Below are positions 45,562-56,425 of a stretch of 64,000 nt of DNA, piece by piece; positions within the stretch are counted from its first letter, which is position 1; the number at the start of each line of letters is the position of its first letter. Under the pieces are notes generated by a model. That model had not been told where the DNA came from and made no database searches. It saw nothing but the letters and a program-made list of their open reading frames with translations. Where the stretch lies: positions 93,032,840-93,096,839 of the forward strand of contig CM043971.1 in assembly GCA_014529385.2 (NCBI GenBank). The letters are read 5' to 3'. This stretch comes from Adiantum capillus-veneris. Its lineage: Eukaryota > Streptophyta > Polypodiopsida > Polypodiales > Pteridaceae. A program made the position numbers and the translations under genes.

Positions 45562-47216
45562 GTTGTGGCTGAGCCTGAGCCACCCATTGTGCGTAGATCT
45601 GGACGTGTCACGCGACCTCCTGATCATCTATGAACTATGTCATGTTGACTGATTGCAATGAGCCTTCATGTTACAAGGAAGCAATGCAAATGAAGGACTC
45701 CGGGAATTGGCAATTGGCCATGCAGTCAGAGATGACAGCTCTGCATAAAAACCAGACATAAATGTTAAATTACCACGGGGCAAAAAGGCTCTACCCTGTA
45801 AATGGGTTTACAGGTATAAGATCACCGCTCATGATAGTCAGCCAAAGTACAAAGCAAAGCTTGTTGCCAAGGGCTTTAAGCAAGACAAGGCATTGACTTT
45901 GATGAAGTCTTCTCTCCGGTGGTCAAAATGACTACATTGAGATGCTTCTTGCATTGGTTGCCATATTAGATTTGGTGTTGCACCAAATGGATGTCAAGAC
46001 AACGTTCTTGCATGGTGATTTAGATGTGGAAATTACATGCAGCAGCCAGAAGGGTTTGTTGAGAAAGGCAAGGAAGATTGGTATGCCAGTTGTTAAAGAG
46101 TCTTTATGGCTTAAAACAATCACCGAGGGAATGGTACCATAAATTCCACAAGTTTATGCTTTCTCAAGGCTACAAACGTAGTGATTTTGATCACTGTCTA
46201 TATACAAAGAAGGCTAAGGATGGTAGTCGGCTGATCCTTATTTTGTATGTGGATGACATGTTGATTGCTGGCAAGCACTTGGAAGAAATTTCAGGTTTGA
46301 AGTCAAAGATGGCAAAATCGTTTGACATGAAAGACATGGGTGAGGCAAGTCATATACTTGGTATGCGCATTGAGAGAGACAGATCAAAGAAGTTGATTTG
46401 GTTATCTCAAACAGAGTATATTGACAAGGTTTTGCAACGTTTCAATATGGAAAGGGAAAGGCACTGAGTGTTCCATTGCCACCATATTGAAAACTTAGCA
46501 AACAAGATTGTCCTGTGTCTGAGGAAGAACAGGCTGAAATGGATAAGATTCCATATGCGTCTGCAGTGGGTAGTTTAATGTATGCAATGATTGCTACTCG
46601 CCCAGACATTGCATTTGCAGTGGGAGTAGTAAGTCATACATGTCAAACCCAGGCAAGAAACATTGGAGGCAGTGAAAGGAATATTGAGATACCTGAAAGC
46701 TACAAAGAGTATGCATATATGCTATGGGAGTCAGGAGCTAAGTGTAAAGGGTTTTACAGACTCAGATTATGCAGGTGAATTAGACAGAGGTCTACAATTT
46801 CTACGAAGGCTACGTCAGGGTATGTCTTTACATTGGCTGGTGGATTAGTATCATGGCGTTCTAGATTACAAGATTGTGTTACTCAGTCTACTACAGAGGC
46901 TGAATATGTTGCAGCATCAGAGGCATGCAAAGAATCAATTTGGCTTAATCGACTAGTAACAGATTTGGGAATCAAAGAAGAGATGCCTATGTTATATTGT
47001 GATAGTCAAAGTGGTATACAATTGGCTCGCAATCCAGTTTATCACTCAAAGACAAAGCATGTGGATGTGAAGTATCATTTCATCAAGGAAATGCTTGAGG
47101 ATAAGCAACTTCATCTTGTCAAAGTTCACACCACAGAAAATCCTGCTGATCTACTTACAAAAGGACTTCCCTCAGAGATCTTTGCGCATTTTCGCAAGCA
47201 GTTAGGTGTAGGGTAG
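45562..47216 (+). pseudogene. Element E reverse transcriptase and RNase H
   Basis: RT starts around KALPCKWVYRYKITAHDSQP and is broken by several shifts between 45790 and 46100. The catalytic YVDD is intact in LILYVDDMLIAG. YASAVGSLMYAMIATRPDIA follows. RNase H has STTEAEYVAASEACKE and MLYCDSQSGIQLA, then HVDVKYHFIKE, and ends at TAG 47216. At least four frame changes are needed to read the whole domain. Confidence 0.88.
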
Positions 47217-47293
47217 TACATCACTTCTCTACATCTCTTGTATATTAGCTTGTATAGTAGCTTCTCTCACACTTAAAGTACCATATTGGACTT

Positions 47294-47305
47294 TAAGTGG
47301 GAGGT
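47294..47305 (+). other. Polypurine tract of element E
   Basis: Purine-rich AAGTGGGAGGT immediately before the 3' LTR. Confidence 0.75.
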
Positions 47306-47497
47306 TGTTGGGGTATAAAGCCCAATGTGGTCGCCCAGGTAAGTGGGCGGGCCGCCAGGTATGTACACATATTCTTTTGTTAAAACCTAATAAGAACTCA
47401 CTATGCTCTACACATTACAGTAGAGCGAGTTCACCATATCGTCGTGCTCTTCTTCTAGCACTCTCTCTCGCGTCGCACTTTCGATCGTACTCCTTCA
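47306..47497 (+). repeat. Element E 3' LTR (192 bp)
   Basis: Starts TGTTGGGGTATAAAGCCC and ends CCTTCA, followed by CTCTT. Confidence 0.95.
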
Positions 47498-48066
47498 CTC
47501 TTTCCTCCCTCTTTGAATTTCTTGAGCTTGGATGAACTCCTCCATGCGGCATAGGATTTCCTATGGCCTCTTCTTTTTGATGGTTCAAAGGTTGCACCAT
47601 CACTTTCTTCAGAAGGTGAAGAATTTGAAGAAGAGGGTGACCTCCTCTCGCCTTTTTATTGCCTTGATCTTCGTTGTCTTCACCATCACTTTCATATGAG
47701 AAAAAGGATGAAGAAGATGGAGAAGAGGGTGTCCTCTTTCTCGCCTTTTTCTTCTCTTTCTTTTTGTCATCCCTCTTTGAAGCATGCTGTGGAGAAGTAT
47801 GCGATGGTCTTCTTTGTTTTGGAGGATTGGAGAGAAGGGAGTTTAGCCTGCCGTCTTCTTGGAGCCTTCTCCGTAGAGGTGGTAGAGACTCATTCTTTTC
47901 ACATTCATTCGGTGGAGGCTATTTAATTTCTCCTTGAGAAGGAGATGCGCATCTAGGTGAAATCATTTCTGTTGCCCTTCATATGGAACCTCTTCTTCTT
48001 CCGATTCGGAGAGAGACCTCTTTTGGAAGTTAAAGCATGGAGGTTCATAGGTGTTCTTCTAATCAT
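47498..48066 (-). pseudogene. Element C Gag, N-terminal part
   Basis: The Lys/Ser-rich N-terminal region of element C Gag (for example KRDDKKKEKKKARKRTPSS and SEESDGATFEPSKRRGH), which joins to 41951 when element E is removed. It has stops near 47920-47955 and a frame change near 47640. The start is uncertain; a Met at 48066 (MIRRTPMNLHALTSKR) is one candidate. Confidence 0.6.
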
Positions 48067-48440
48067 GGTGGGCCAGATTGGAGTATCCCATGAGCACGAA
48101 GCTGTCTTGCTATTCACTTTGGAGGGATTTGGATTTCCCAGGGTTGTTGAAGCCTAGAAACAAAAGGATAGTTAACAAGCATCGGGGCATCATTTAGCCT
48201 GATCATTAGCAAAATCACGGTGATGAAACATTTATTTCAATCTCTTTACTATGGTCAGCCATTTCTACACCTTTTTGGTGTAAACTTTTTAGGTGGTACT
48301 TTGGCCACATCAAGCCCTAGTTGCTACTCCTCTTTACCCCTTTAGAAATAAGCACTCAAGCTATTGTACCATGGCTCTTATAACCTTACTTGCAAGGATA
48401 GATGAGAGGGTCAGTCAACACAATACATCAACACCGACTC
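48067..48440. other. Unassigned stretch between elements C and F
   Basis: Should contain the 5' end of element C, but no LTR end or primer site is visible. No gene was recognised. Confidence 0.35.
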
Positions 48441-48678
48441 TGTTCAAGCTTCTAATAACTCTATAGTTGGTGGTTGAGCCAGCAGAGGATCACACCCACA
48501 TTTTTGCTCACACCATCATTTTGTAACCATTGATTGTAATAAATGTCTTTCCGACATTAATTTTGATTTGAGCCATTCATTAAGTAACGGGACTCAATTG
48601 AGTTTCCAGCTTGTAATCCCGAAGTAATTTCACTGTTGATGTAAATAATTAGAGATGTTCTCACCTCCAAGGCTGAGG

Positions 48679-48685
48679 TATATAA
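48679..48685 (+). promoter_or_regulatory. TATA box of element F LTR
   Basis: TATATAA followed by GCC, in the same relative place as in the element D LTR. It lies about 80 bases before the GA tract, which would be transcribed. Confidence 0.5.
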
Positions 48686-48761
48686 GCCAAAGTTTTGTAA
48701 CCTAAGAGGGATTCAATTATTAATCAAAGTGAGTTTTTGAGCGCCGTGACTGTGTCTGAGT

Positions 48762-48813
<52 letters not shown>
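48762..48813. repeat. GA microsatellite in element F LTR
   Basis: Nearly pure GA with one interruption (GAGGAG). Elements D and B also carry GA tracts downstream of their TATA boxes. Confidence 0.95.
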
Positions 48814-48815
<2 letters not shown>

Positions 48816-49441
48816 TTATCTCCTTGCTACGCGAGCTACGGGACCGCCATTGGAGAAGCGACACCGCCATTGTGTTAGCAACGGTGAGAGCTACGCACAG
48901 ATACCAAGAGTGCGCGCTATCGGCTTCTATGTGTGGTAAGTTCCTACGAGCTTCGGTGTGAGTTTTCTTCCAACTCGTGTGTCGGAATAGAGCGTGCAGC
49001 ATATCTATAGAACCACAACGAGTAGAGCTACACATTAGTACCATCGGGGTCAAGTTTCGGTCACCTGTATTTTTCGGCCTGTCTTCATACGCGTTTACCG
49101 CACGGAGTGGTTATAGGTTGATTTTGCAGTTCAAGTCTTTAGGGTGTTGTTCTTACCTAGTGTATAGACTTCCCCTTGAGTTTGAGATCGATTCAATGAT
49201 TCTAGATCCTGTTTCGTATAGCATTCGTTCGTAGTACGGATTTCAGTCACTTGCGTATTTTAGAACTTAGATTTGATTTCCTTAGTAGTGATTGTCATTA
49301 GAAGGTCGAGTAGGTGATTTGACACCCACCTAGTTGTTTCCATGCGCCTGCGGGTCAAGCTTCGTCCTCGTCTGACAAATTCTGTTGTTGGTTGAGTTCT
49401 CGCTATTTAGCTTCCGCTAGCGGCGTAACCGCCTTAACATT

Positions 49442-49460
49442 TGGCGCCGCTGCCGGGGAC
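49442..49460 (+). other. Primer-binding site of element F (tRNA-Asp type)
   Basis: TGGCGCCGCTGCCGGGGAC, two bases after the LTR. It matches the site known for Athila-like plant elements. Confidence 0.88.
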
Positions 49461-50861
49461 GAGAGCCCTAAGTAGGTGACCTTAGACTAATCCTACGAGG
49501 TGAGTCGTATAAACTACTTTGTATACTTTAGTTAGAAAAGATCTAGGAGTGGTGGACTCCGAAGGTCTCGAGAGATACTAGGAAGTGGGGTATTCCTGGG
49601 TCTTCCGTGTTGACAGTATTTTTAGTTTAGCTTAGATTAGATTGTTTTTGATGGTGTTTAAGTGGTTGTTGACATAAAAAGCATTTGCTACTCCTTGTGT
49701 GGTAGTAAATCTCTTTATATTTTCAATTGCAAAAAATCCATTTTATGATTAGAAGTAGCTTAGGTAGGGCCTGATTTGATCCTGATCTAGAGCTATCATT
49801 GGTGTTCTATTTGCTTGATGTGTTTGATTGCATGTTAGATCACTGAAAAAAAGTCTTTGGTAGTGAAATATGCAATAAACAAAGTTCAGAAAAATTTTCT
49901 GTGTAACTGATTGTTGCTGAGCACTTAAAAGAGCTATTGGAAGAGTTCTGTGCTGAAAAACTGGAAATCTGCAACTTTAGACATCATACGCGTATGATGT
50001 CTTAGGACCTAAACAGAGACTAAAATTGAAAATTTGACATTGCCAGAGTGTTTAGAAGGGGGGTTTTACCCTAAGATCAACTTAAAACAAGAGCATTAAC
50101 ACTCAAAGAAACCCAAAAAGACAAGTCGGAGTCCAAGAAACGCAAAGAATAGGAAATTTTGGATTCAATCTTGTTTTTACATTCAAACCTGACAAAAACA
50201 CTTGAAACTCAATTATAAACATTGGAGAAGGCTTAAAACCAAAAATAGTCAAAATCTGGGACAAAAGACATCATACGCGTATAATGTCTTTTGGCACATC
50301 CACTGCTTTTTTTTGAAATCTGACCTGACAAGATTGTTACAAACACTGTTGAAAGCATAAATATCAAGTTTGGACCCAAATTGATGAAAAAGACATCATA
50401 CGCGTATGATGTCTTTGACCTAATTTTGGACATATTTTGATACTTTGCTAACACAGATCCATTGTAATAGCTGTCTAGAGGTTATATTTCAAGTTTCATC
50501 CCATTTGGATCACAATTGACCAAAAAACAAGTCAAAAGCGGAAAATTGCCAAGAAAAGCCTAAATTAGCCATAACTTGCTCAAACAGAGTTCAAACTGAA
50601 TTTTGTGAGTGAACAGAGCATAAGGGGCCACTGAGAGTGAGCATAACCAAAATAGTCAAAATCTGTGAAAAAAGACATCATACGCGTATAATGTCTTTTT
50701 CAGCATAACTGCAACAAAATTCTCACTTGATGAAACAGAAGTTGTCCAACTGACAAGATTAAACAATTGACCAAGTATCAGTCAGTTTGGATCAATTCTG
50801 ACCACAAAAACTTGGGGAAAACAAATTGCCGAGACGGAAAAGTTAAAGTCCTTTAGGGGAA
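49461..50861 (+). repeat. Element F leader with palindrome array
   Basis: A 24-base palindrome (arm AGACATCATACG then its reverse complement) occurs at 49979, 50266, 50391 and 50673. The copies at 49979 and 50391 are perfect; 50266 and 50673 each have one mismatch in the right arm. Intervals are 287, 125 and 282. Degenerate sites (AGACAAGTC near 50119, AACAAGTC near 50526) lie about half-way in the long intervals, so the array is a diverged tandem repeat of roughly 140 bp. Phrases such as CCAAAATAGTCAAAATCTG recur before 50266 and 50673. Confidence 0.9.
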
Positions 50862-51950
50862 TTGATGAATTTGAGATCGGGCAGGAATCTCCGGAATAAT
50901 CAACCAAAACAAGGGGAACCAGCAAGTGTCATATCAACCGAGGGAAGTGTAAACCAAAGTTGGGTGCAACCATTAGAGCCGATCTTTGAAGGAAGTGTTT
51001 CTGATACTTCTTCGGAGAGATCTTACGAGATTTTCACCGAAAACTTGGAACACTTGAACCTGAACAACAGAGAAAATATGGCAGCAGGATCATCAAACCC
51101 TTCCGCCACAATGAAGCTATTGTTCATAAAATACCAGTACGACAATGAGCAAGGTGCCAAGATCTACAAAGATGGAATGGACCGCTATTGTGTAAAGATA
51201 GAAGATAGACCTAGTGAGTTCAAGGACTTAGTGCCTGTGAGCTATAGCGGAGATAGATATCTAGATGACGAGGGTACCATGTACTTGGTAGTCCTAAACC
51301 CTAACATTGTGGACAAGTGGGGATTGATGGGCACCAAAGCCAAAATAGATGAAGAACTCGAGGAGAAAGCACCAATAATGAACTTCCCTAATGCGAGGTT
51401 AAGAAGAGAGAATGAAACTACAAGGATCAACACTGATAACATCTATGTGGGGCTATACAAATATAATAATGGGGAGCAAGATCTCTATTATAGATGTGAA
51501 GAACCCTACACCGGAGAGTTGACAGACCAAAAAAGACTTTATGTCTTTACCTACACAGAGGGATCGGAAGTGAAAATTGCCGCTTACGATAAGTATGGCA
51601 GGCAATACTCAACAATGGGCAAGAAAGAATTAGAAGGATATACATACTTTGGGGGACCACTACATCAGTATTATGTTACTTCTAGCTCACATAGACCAGC
51701 ACCAACAAATGGAGTGCAAAACTCAATGACAACAGGAGGACAAAGAACTCAGGTTGCTGACTCTTTCAGTCAACCTTGGGACTCGAAGCTCGGACCAATG
51801 GGATCATTACATTCCAGAGAGTCAATGGAGACGAATCGAGGTAGTGCAGTTCCAATCCCCACCTATACCACTCCAGGTCCAAGGTTTGAAGCGGAACCAT
51901 CACATTTACCTCCTAGTAGTAGATTCAGGGCAGGGAACCGACAAGGGTAA
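50862..51950 (+). CDS. Element F Gag, N-terminal part
   Basis: 362 codons from MMNLRSGRNLRNNQ to TAA 51948-51950. The segment NIYVGLYKYNNGEQDLYYRC with RLYVFTYTEGSEVKIAAYDK is conserved in element D and seems to be a family-specific N-terminal Gag domain. The end is Ser/Pro-rich. The Gag core follows in the -1 frame: reading AGG GTA ACC in place of CAA GGG TAA near 51943 gives VTHEVHDARESFSRDTGAMR and leads into the next ORF. That could be a one-base mutation or a programmed -1 shift. Confidence 0.75.
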   Translation: MMNLRSGRNLRNNQPKQGEPASVISTEGSVNQSWVQPLEPIFEGSVSDTSSERSYEIFTENLEHLNLNNRENMAAGSSNPSATMKLLFIKYQYDNEQGAKIYKDGMDRYCVKIEDRPSEFKDLVPVSYSGDRYLDDEGTMYLVVLNPNIVDKWGLMGTKAKIDEELEEKAPIMNFPNARLRRENETTRINTDNIYVGLYKYNNGEQDLYYRCEEPYTGELTDQKRLYVFTYTEGSEVKIAAYDKYGRQYSTMGKKELEGYTYFGGPLHQYYVTSSSHRPAPTNGVQNSMTTGGQRTQVADSFSQPWDSKLGPMGSLHSRESMETNRGSAVPIPTYTTPGPRFEAEPSHLPPSSRFRAGNRQG

Positions 51951-54900
51951 CCCATGAAGTCCATGATGCTAGAGAAAGCTTTAGCCGAGACACAGGAGCA
52001 ATGAGATTGGTAGCAGATCATAGACGTATGAGACCATCTCAAGTAGCCAAGTGTATGCCAAAGAAGTATGGTGGTTCAGGAGATCCGTATGCACATGTGT
52101 CACTCTTTAAGCAAGTCTTAAGAGCTGAGCAGATAACAGATTTCCATACACAATACGAGGGATTTGGTCTTACTCTAGAAGGTACTGCATTGACATGGTT
52201 TCAACCAATGAACATAGGGGGATTCCATGACATTGACCATTTGCTAAGAGAGTTTGCTGAGGAATTCTCAAAACGAGGGATTAAGCACAATACGGTCTCA
52301 CAAATATATGCTTTTAAACAGAGAGAACACGAAAAAGTGAAGGAAGCTTCACTTCGCTTCAAACAATACATTGAGAGATGTCCAGTACGTGAACGACCAC
52401 AAGATGACAGACTATCTGTTCTCTTTATTGAGGGACTGAGGAACGACACTCTCAAGAAGGACTTGCACTTGAAAGCTTGTACAAGTTTCGAGCAAGTAAC
52501 GAGAGAGGCATTGTACTTAGTGGATAACTGTACGGTTTATGGAGAGGTGTCAGCGGATACAGATTTTGCATCCAGTAGCTCCTCCTCCGTAGCGAGCGAG
52601 ACTACCACTAAAAAGAATGTTCAAACAACAACCATGCCAAATGTAGAGCAAATGATAGAAGATGCTCTAAAAAGGATGGCACCATACCAAAAACCATTGC
52701 CAAAAACACTGAAATGGTGTGCTATTGAACAAAAATGGACAAATCATCCAACAGAGGAGTGTTATTACAACAAAGGGTATGTAAGGGAGCGCCAGTATGC
52801 ACCTCCTGCTCAATTAGCACCACCTCAGATACATCCAGTACCTCGATACCCAACGGGAAATGTACCAGGACCTATGGGGATAGAAAGACCGCAACCGGTA
52901 TTGGGACAACAACCACCTTTACCAGGAGCAAGACCAGTGGGCATTAGATATGCACCAACCTTAGAGAATCAGGAAGAACAAGCCTTAGTGCCTGTTCAAG
53001 CCTATTATGAAGAATCGGGTGCACACATGTCTCCGACAGTGTATTACCCACCAGAAGAACCAAAACAACCAGAACCATGGGGCATGATGGGGAATGTTGG
53101 AACACCAACAGTTACAAGTGCTTCTGATGAAGAGAGATACAATTTGGACGCAAGAACCTTGATGTTCATAGCTCATGGAGGGTTAACAGGACAAAGACCA
53201 TCCTATCCACAAAGGACGAATCAAATGGGACCAAGACCAGCACTAGGACCCTGTTACAAGTGTGGAGGTGACCATCTGATGAATGTTTGCCCACATACGG
53301 AAATCATTAGAATTAACGCTTATTGCACTGAGTGTGGGGTTACTCACTTCATTGAGGATTGTTCAAAGAATCCAAACAAAGTGCAAAAGACGACATTGAA
53401 TATGCTAGAAACTATTCCTACCAGCAGTGGGTCTGAAAATGAAACTCTGATACCAACGCAAGTTGTTACTAGAGCTCAAGCTAAGAAAACCACTAGAGAA
53501 CCTGAGAATGGAAAGTTAGCGACTGAAGTGGTTAGTCAAGGACCGCGGAGTCAGAAAAACACATGGAAAGCTAGAAAAGCACGCATGAAGTTGAGAAAAG
53601 AACGTGAAGACGCTATTCTAGCTGAGGAACTAAAGCAAACTAAAGCTAGATTAGAAAAACTTGAGAGTCAAAACGGGAAACGAGAGATGAGCCCGGAAAG
53701 AACGAAACAAAAGAGTATCAAAGAAACAACGAGCTTAAGCTCAGGGGGATCAGTGCTAGTCGACAAAGTACACGAACCATTGGACGCACTGATGAGAGCT
53801 TACGAAGCTAGGTTAAAGAACAACCAAACACAAGAACAGAGGTGGATGACATACCCAAACGCGGAATTGGAAAAGCAGAGACTTGAAATGTGCCAGAGAA
53901 TGATCGAGACTGCACAAGCCTTATTAGAACCACCAAAAGAAACAATGAATTGTGGAAAGGAAAACCCAATTCAGCAAGAGACTATCGTTTCACGGGTAGC
54001 TGAAAAGACTCCCAGTGCACAAAAGCCTGAAAATACACAAAAGGATGACCGCATAGTATTGAACACAACCGATCAGGAGATAGAGAGTTTTCATCCAGTC
54101 ATACAGAGGATTTACGGAAAAGATGAGGATTACAATGAATTTTGGAAACAAGTGAGAGAGGCAAACTTTGCAAACGAGCTAAGTTGCCAAGCTAATCAGA
54201 CAAATTGGGAAAAGGACATCAGGAATCCTCCCATAGTGGAATTTGAGGCAGGATCTCAAGTGGACTTGGATCTGCAATCTTACTGGGGAGATGGGGGCTC
54301 TGTTAGAACAATGGAGAGCAAACCTCATTCACTGAAAACCTTACCTTCATACTTAGGAGAGTATGAAGCAAAATCCGAGATTAGAGCACTTCCCTCACGA
54401 AAAATCTCATCAGAAAAAGTCATGGACTCGCAAGGATTGATAGAGATTTTGTCAACACCAGTGACATGCACTATCACTCTAGCTGAGCTTTTGAGGCTAA
54501 GACCACATATGTGGACCACTGTAGGAAAATGCTTGGAGAAATTCGGGATAAAAGATCCAACATCGAGATTGCAAGAGAGCATTGAGGAGCTGAGCAAGCC
54601 ACAAAAGAACGCTAAGCCTGTACCCTTAAACAAGGTCGGAGAGTATTGCGAAGGTGAAGAGGGGAATACAACCTTACCAGTTGAATTCCAAGGAGTGAAC
54701 ACAATGGCAATACTAGACAGCGGAGCTGGGGTAGCCATTGCTACAAAAGAAATCTGGAAAAAATGGGGGAAACCAGCAATAAGGAAGACTAGGTTGAAAC
54801 TCCAATTAGCAGATGGACACATGGAGAAACCTATGGGGTTATTAGAGAAAGTTGTAGTGACTTCTTGCGGCATTGAATACGAACATACTTTTGCTATTGT

Positions 54901-56425
54901 CGATTTTGGCAAGGAGAATAACTATGATATCATACTGGGAAGACCATTCATGAGACAGTTGAAAATGGTCCAAGATTGGGGCTACGATCACATATACTTG
55001 AGAAATATGGAAACCACTACACGTGTGAACCTGAAAGACCATAGCTACAAAGATGTGAACCGAACACCGGTAGAGGAGTTTGATTCAGCTACTTTGGCGG
55101 GATCCGAATTTCCAGCTTGGTTAGGTAAACCCAAGGAGTTATGGATGTGTGGAGCTTCGAAATGTGGAAGTCTGAAACGAGAAGAATGTGTTTTAGAAAG
55201 GGCTATCGAAGACGAAACTTATGTAGGAGAACCCTTTCCAGAGGACACGTTTGAACCATTAGAATGGACACACATTCTAGCAACCCTAGATGTTTGTGCA
55301 ATTCCGGATGGTCCCACAACGAAATTTTGCGACAAGGACGGGTACGACGTGGTTCCGTATTTCATGTTGAGAACTGTACTCGAAAAAGAAACTGAAAAGA
55401 ACGATACACTGGAAAAGGAAGATGAAGAAGAGGTGTTTCACGACATTCCCAATCATCCAGAGTGGGGAAATGAAGCAGACAACGAGTCAACGGACAATTC
55501 AAGCGGAAACGAAGAAACTATAACGGATGTCCGATTTTATGATTTTCCGAACCAAACTAAACAACGCCAGAAACACTATAGAGCAAAGAAAAAAACAAAA
55601 GGGGTTAGAACCAATCCGATGCCTAGAATAAGAGGAAAAAATCAATTCCTAATGCTAGTAAAGGCTGAAGATTGTGTTAAGGATAAGATTTCTGGAAGAA
55701 TGAGAGGCAGTGATCAAAAGAGCTTACGAAAAGACAAAAGAGGCTCAAGAAATCAAGTTCAAAATAATGGAACGAAAACTGAAACAGAAAAATCAGAAAA
55801 GAACAAGCGCAACAGAGAACACACGGAGTCCAAGTTAGAACGTAGAAACAAGTACAGAGAGCTCAAGAAAACTCTGAAAGAAGTTTGGACGACAGAAATT
55901 GAGAGTGGAGAGGACGAAAACGCCAAAATCAAGGAAAACATGGATGTTCCCTCTCACTATAGGAAATTCACAATAGAGGATAGGAAGGTGATATTAACCC
56001 CACCTATTCGAGAGAGGAAGGAGAACGAATCTTATGACGGACCGGAGGATGCAAAAAAAGTTGATTTAGCAGCTCCAGGTGAGACGCCTAGACCGGTGTA
56101 CATAGCCACAGATTTGTCTCCAAGCGAGGAAGAGAGACTTTTGAGTCTTCTCAGAGAGTATAGGGATGTGTTTGCATGGTCTTATAAGGACTTAAAGGGA
56201 GTTGACCCATCGATATGCCAACACTCAATCCCACTGAAACAAGACGCAAAGCCTAGCAGACAGAGACCATACACATATAATGATACTTTTGCTAAGCGAA
56301 TCAAAGAAGAGATAGATAAGCTAATGGAAGCTGAATTCATATACGAGATTGAACACACTGATTGGGTATCTCCGATTGTGGTAGTACCTAAGAAGAACGG
56401 AAAACTCCGAGTGTGTGTCAACTAA
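51944..56425 (+). CDS. Element F Gag core, zinc knuckles and protease
   Basis: Open for 1474 codons from 52001 and a little upstream. The Gag core (AEQITDFHTQYEGFGLTLEG, LSVLFIEGLRNDTLKKDL) is followed by a Pro-rich spacer and two zinc knuckles at residues ~418-457, both CX2CX3HX4C (CYKCGGDHLMNVC, CTECGVTHFIEDC) instead of the usual X4. Coiled coil at ~520-560. The retropepsin is at ~890-1000, with MAILDSGAGVAIATKE and DIILGRPFMRQLK. A long charged linker precedes the start of RT (VVVPKKNGKLRVCVN), where the frame ends because one base of a Tyr codon is missing near 56423. That is the only break between Gag core and the end of pol. Confidence 0.85.
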   Translation, partial: RVTHEVHDARESFSRDTGAMRLVADHRRMRPSQVAKCMPKKYGGSGDPYAHVSLFKQVLRAEQITDFHTQYEGFGLTLEGTALTWFQPMNIGGFHDIDHLLREFAEEFSKRGIKHNTVSQIYAFKQREHEKVKEASLRFKQYIERCPVRERPQDDRLSVLFIEGLRNDTLKKDLHLKACTSFEQVTREALYLVDNCTVYGEVSADTDFASSSSSSVASETTTKKNVQTTTMPNVEQMIEDALKRMAPYQKPLPKTLKWCAIEQKWTNHPTEECYYNKGYVRERQYAPPAQLAPPQIHPVPRYPTGNVPGPMGIERPQPVLGQQPPLPGARPVGIRYAPTLENQEEQALVPVQAYYEESGAHMSPTVYYPPEEPKQPEPWGMMGNVGTPTVTSASDEERYNLDARTLMFIAHGGLTGQRPSYPQRTNQMGPRPALGPCYKCGGDHLMNVCPHTEIIRINAYCTECGVTHFIEDCSKNPNKVQKTTLNMLETIPTSSGSENETLIPTQVVTRAQAKKTTREPENGKLATEVVSQGPRSQKNTWKARKARMKLRKEREDAILAEELKQTKARLEKLESQNGKREMSPERTKQKSIKETTSLSSGGSVLVDKVHEPLDALMRAYEARLKNNQTQEQRWMTYPNAELEKQRLEMCQRMIETAQALLEPPKETMNCGKENPIQQETIVSRVAEKTPSAQKPENTQKDDRIVLNTTDQEIESFHPVIQRIYGKDEDYNEFWKQVREANFANELSCQANQTNWEKDIRNPPIVEFEAGSQVDLDLQSYWGDGGSVRTMESKPHSLKTLPSYLGEYEAKSEIRALPSRKISSEKVMDSQGLIEILSTPVTCTITLAELLRLRPHMWTTVGKCLEKFGIKDPTSRLQESIEELSKPQKNAKPVPLNKVGEYCEGEEGNTTLPVEFQGVNTMAILDSGAGVAIATKEIWKKWGKPAIRKTRLKLQLADGHMEKPMGLLEKVVVTSCGIEYEHTFAIVDFGKENNYDIILGRPFMRQLKMVQDWGYDHIYLRNMETTTRVNLKDHSYKDVNRTPVEEFDSATLAGSEFPAWLGKPKELWMCGASKCGSLKREECVLERAIEDETYVGEPFPEDTFEPLEWTHILATLDVCAIPDGPTTKFCDKDGYDVVPYFMLRTVLEKETEKNDTLEKEDEEEVFHDIPNHPEWGNEADNESTDNSSGNEETITDVRFYDFPNQTKQRQKHYRAKKKTKGVRTNPMPRIRGKNQFLMLVKAEDCVKDKISGRMRGSDQKSLRKDKRGSRNQVQNNGTKTETEKSEKNKRNREHTESKLERRNKYRELKKTLKEVWTTEIESGEDENAKIKENMDVPSHYRKFTIEDRKVILTPPIRERKENESYDGPEDAKKVDLAAPGETPRPVYIATDLSPSEEERLLSLLREYRDVFAWSYKDLKGVDPSICQHSIPLKQDAKPSRQRPYTYNDTFAKRIKEEIDKLMEAEFIYEIEHTDWVSPIVVVPKKNGKLRVCVN

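Larger units (their letters stand above)
41952..47497 (+). mobile_element. Element E: Tork-like Ty1/Copia retrotransposon in element C gag
   Basis: Two 192-bp LTRs (41952-42143 and 47306-47497) flanked by the 5-bp target duplication CTCTT (41947-41951 and 47498-47502). Primer site TGGTATCAGAGC (initiator tRNA-Met) at 42146, then gag, protease, integrase, RT, RNase H and a polypurine tract. Integrase before RT is the Copia order. Removing the element and one CTCTT restores an open Gag frame in element C (KKFKEGGKSISFPTFDG), which proves the nesting. LTRs differ at only a few bases. Confidence 0.95.
48441..49439 (+). repeat. Element F 5' LTR (left edge approximate)
   Basis: The right end CGCCTTAACA at 49439 precedes the primer site. 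The left end is uncertain because the 3' LTR is not in the window; TGTTCAAGC at 48441 is one candidate. TATATAA at 48679 and the palindrome half-site GTCTTCATACGCGT at 49081-49094 correspond in order to those of the element D LTR. Confidence 0.6.

Noticed and set aside
48067-48440. Search for the element C 5' LTR and a TGGTATCAGAGC-type primer site
   Set aside because: Not found on the minus strand here, so no 5' LTR was annotated.
54325-54912. 195-codon minus-strand ORF opposite the element F protease
   Set aside because: Shadow of the real coding frame; the same shadow occurs opposite the element D protease at 31840-32115.
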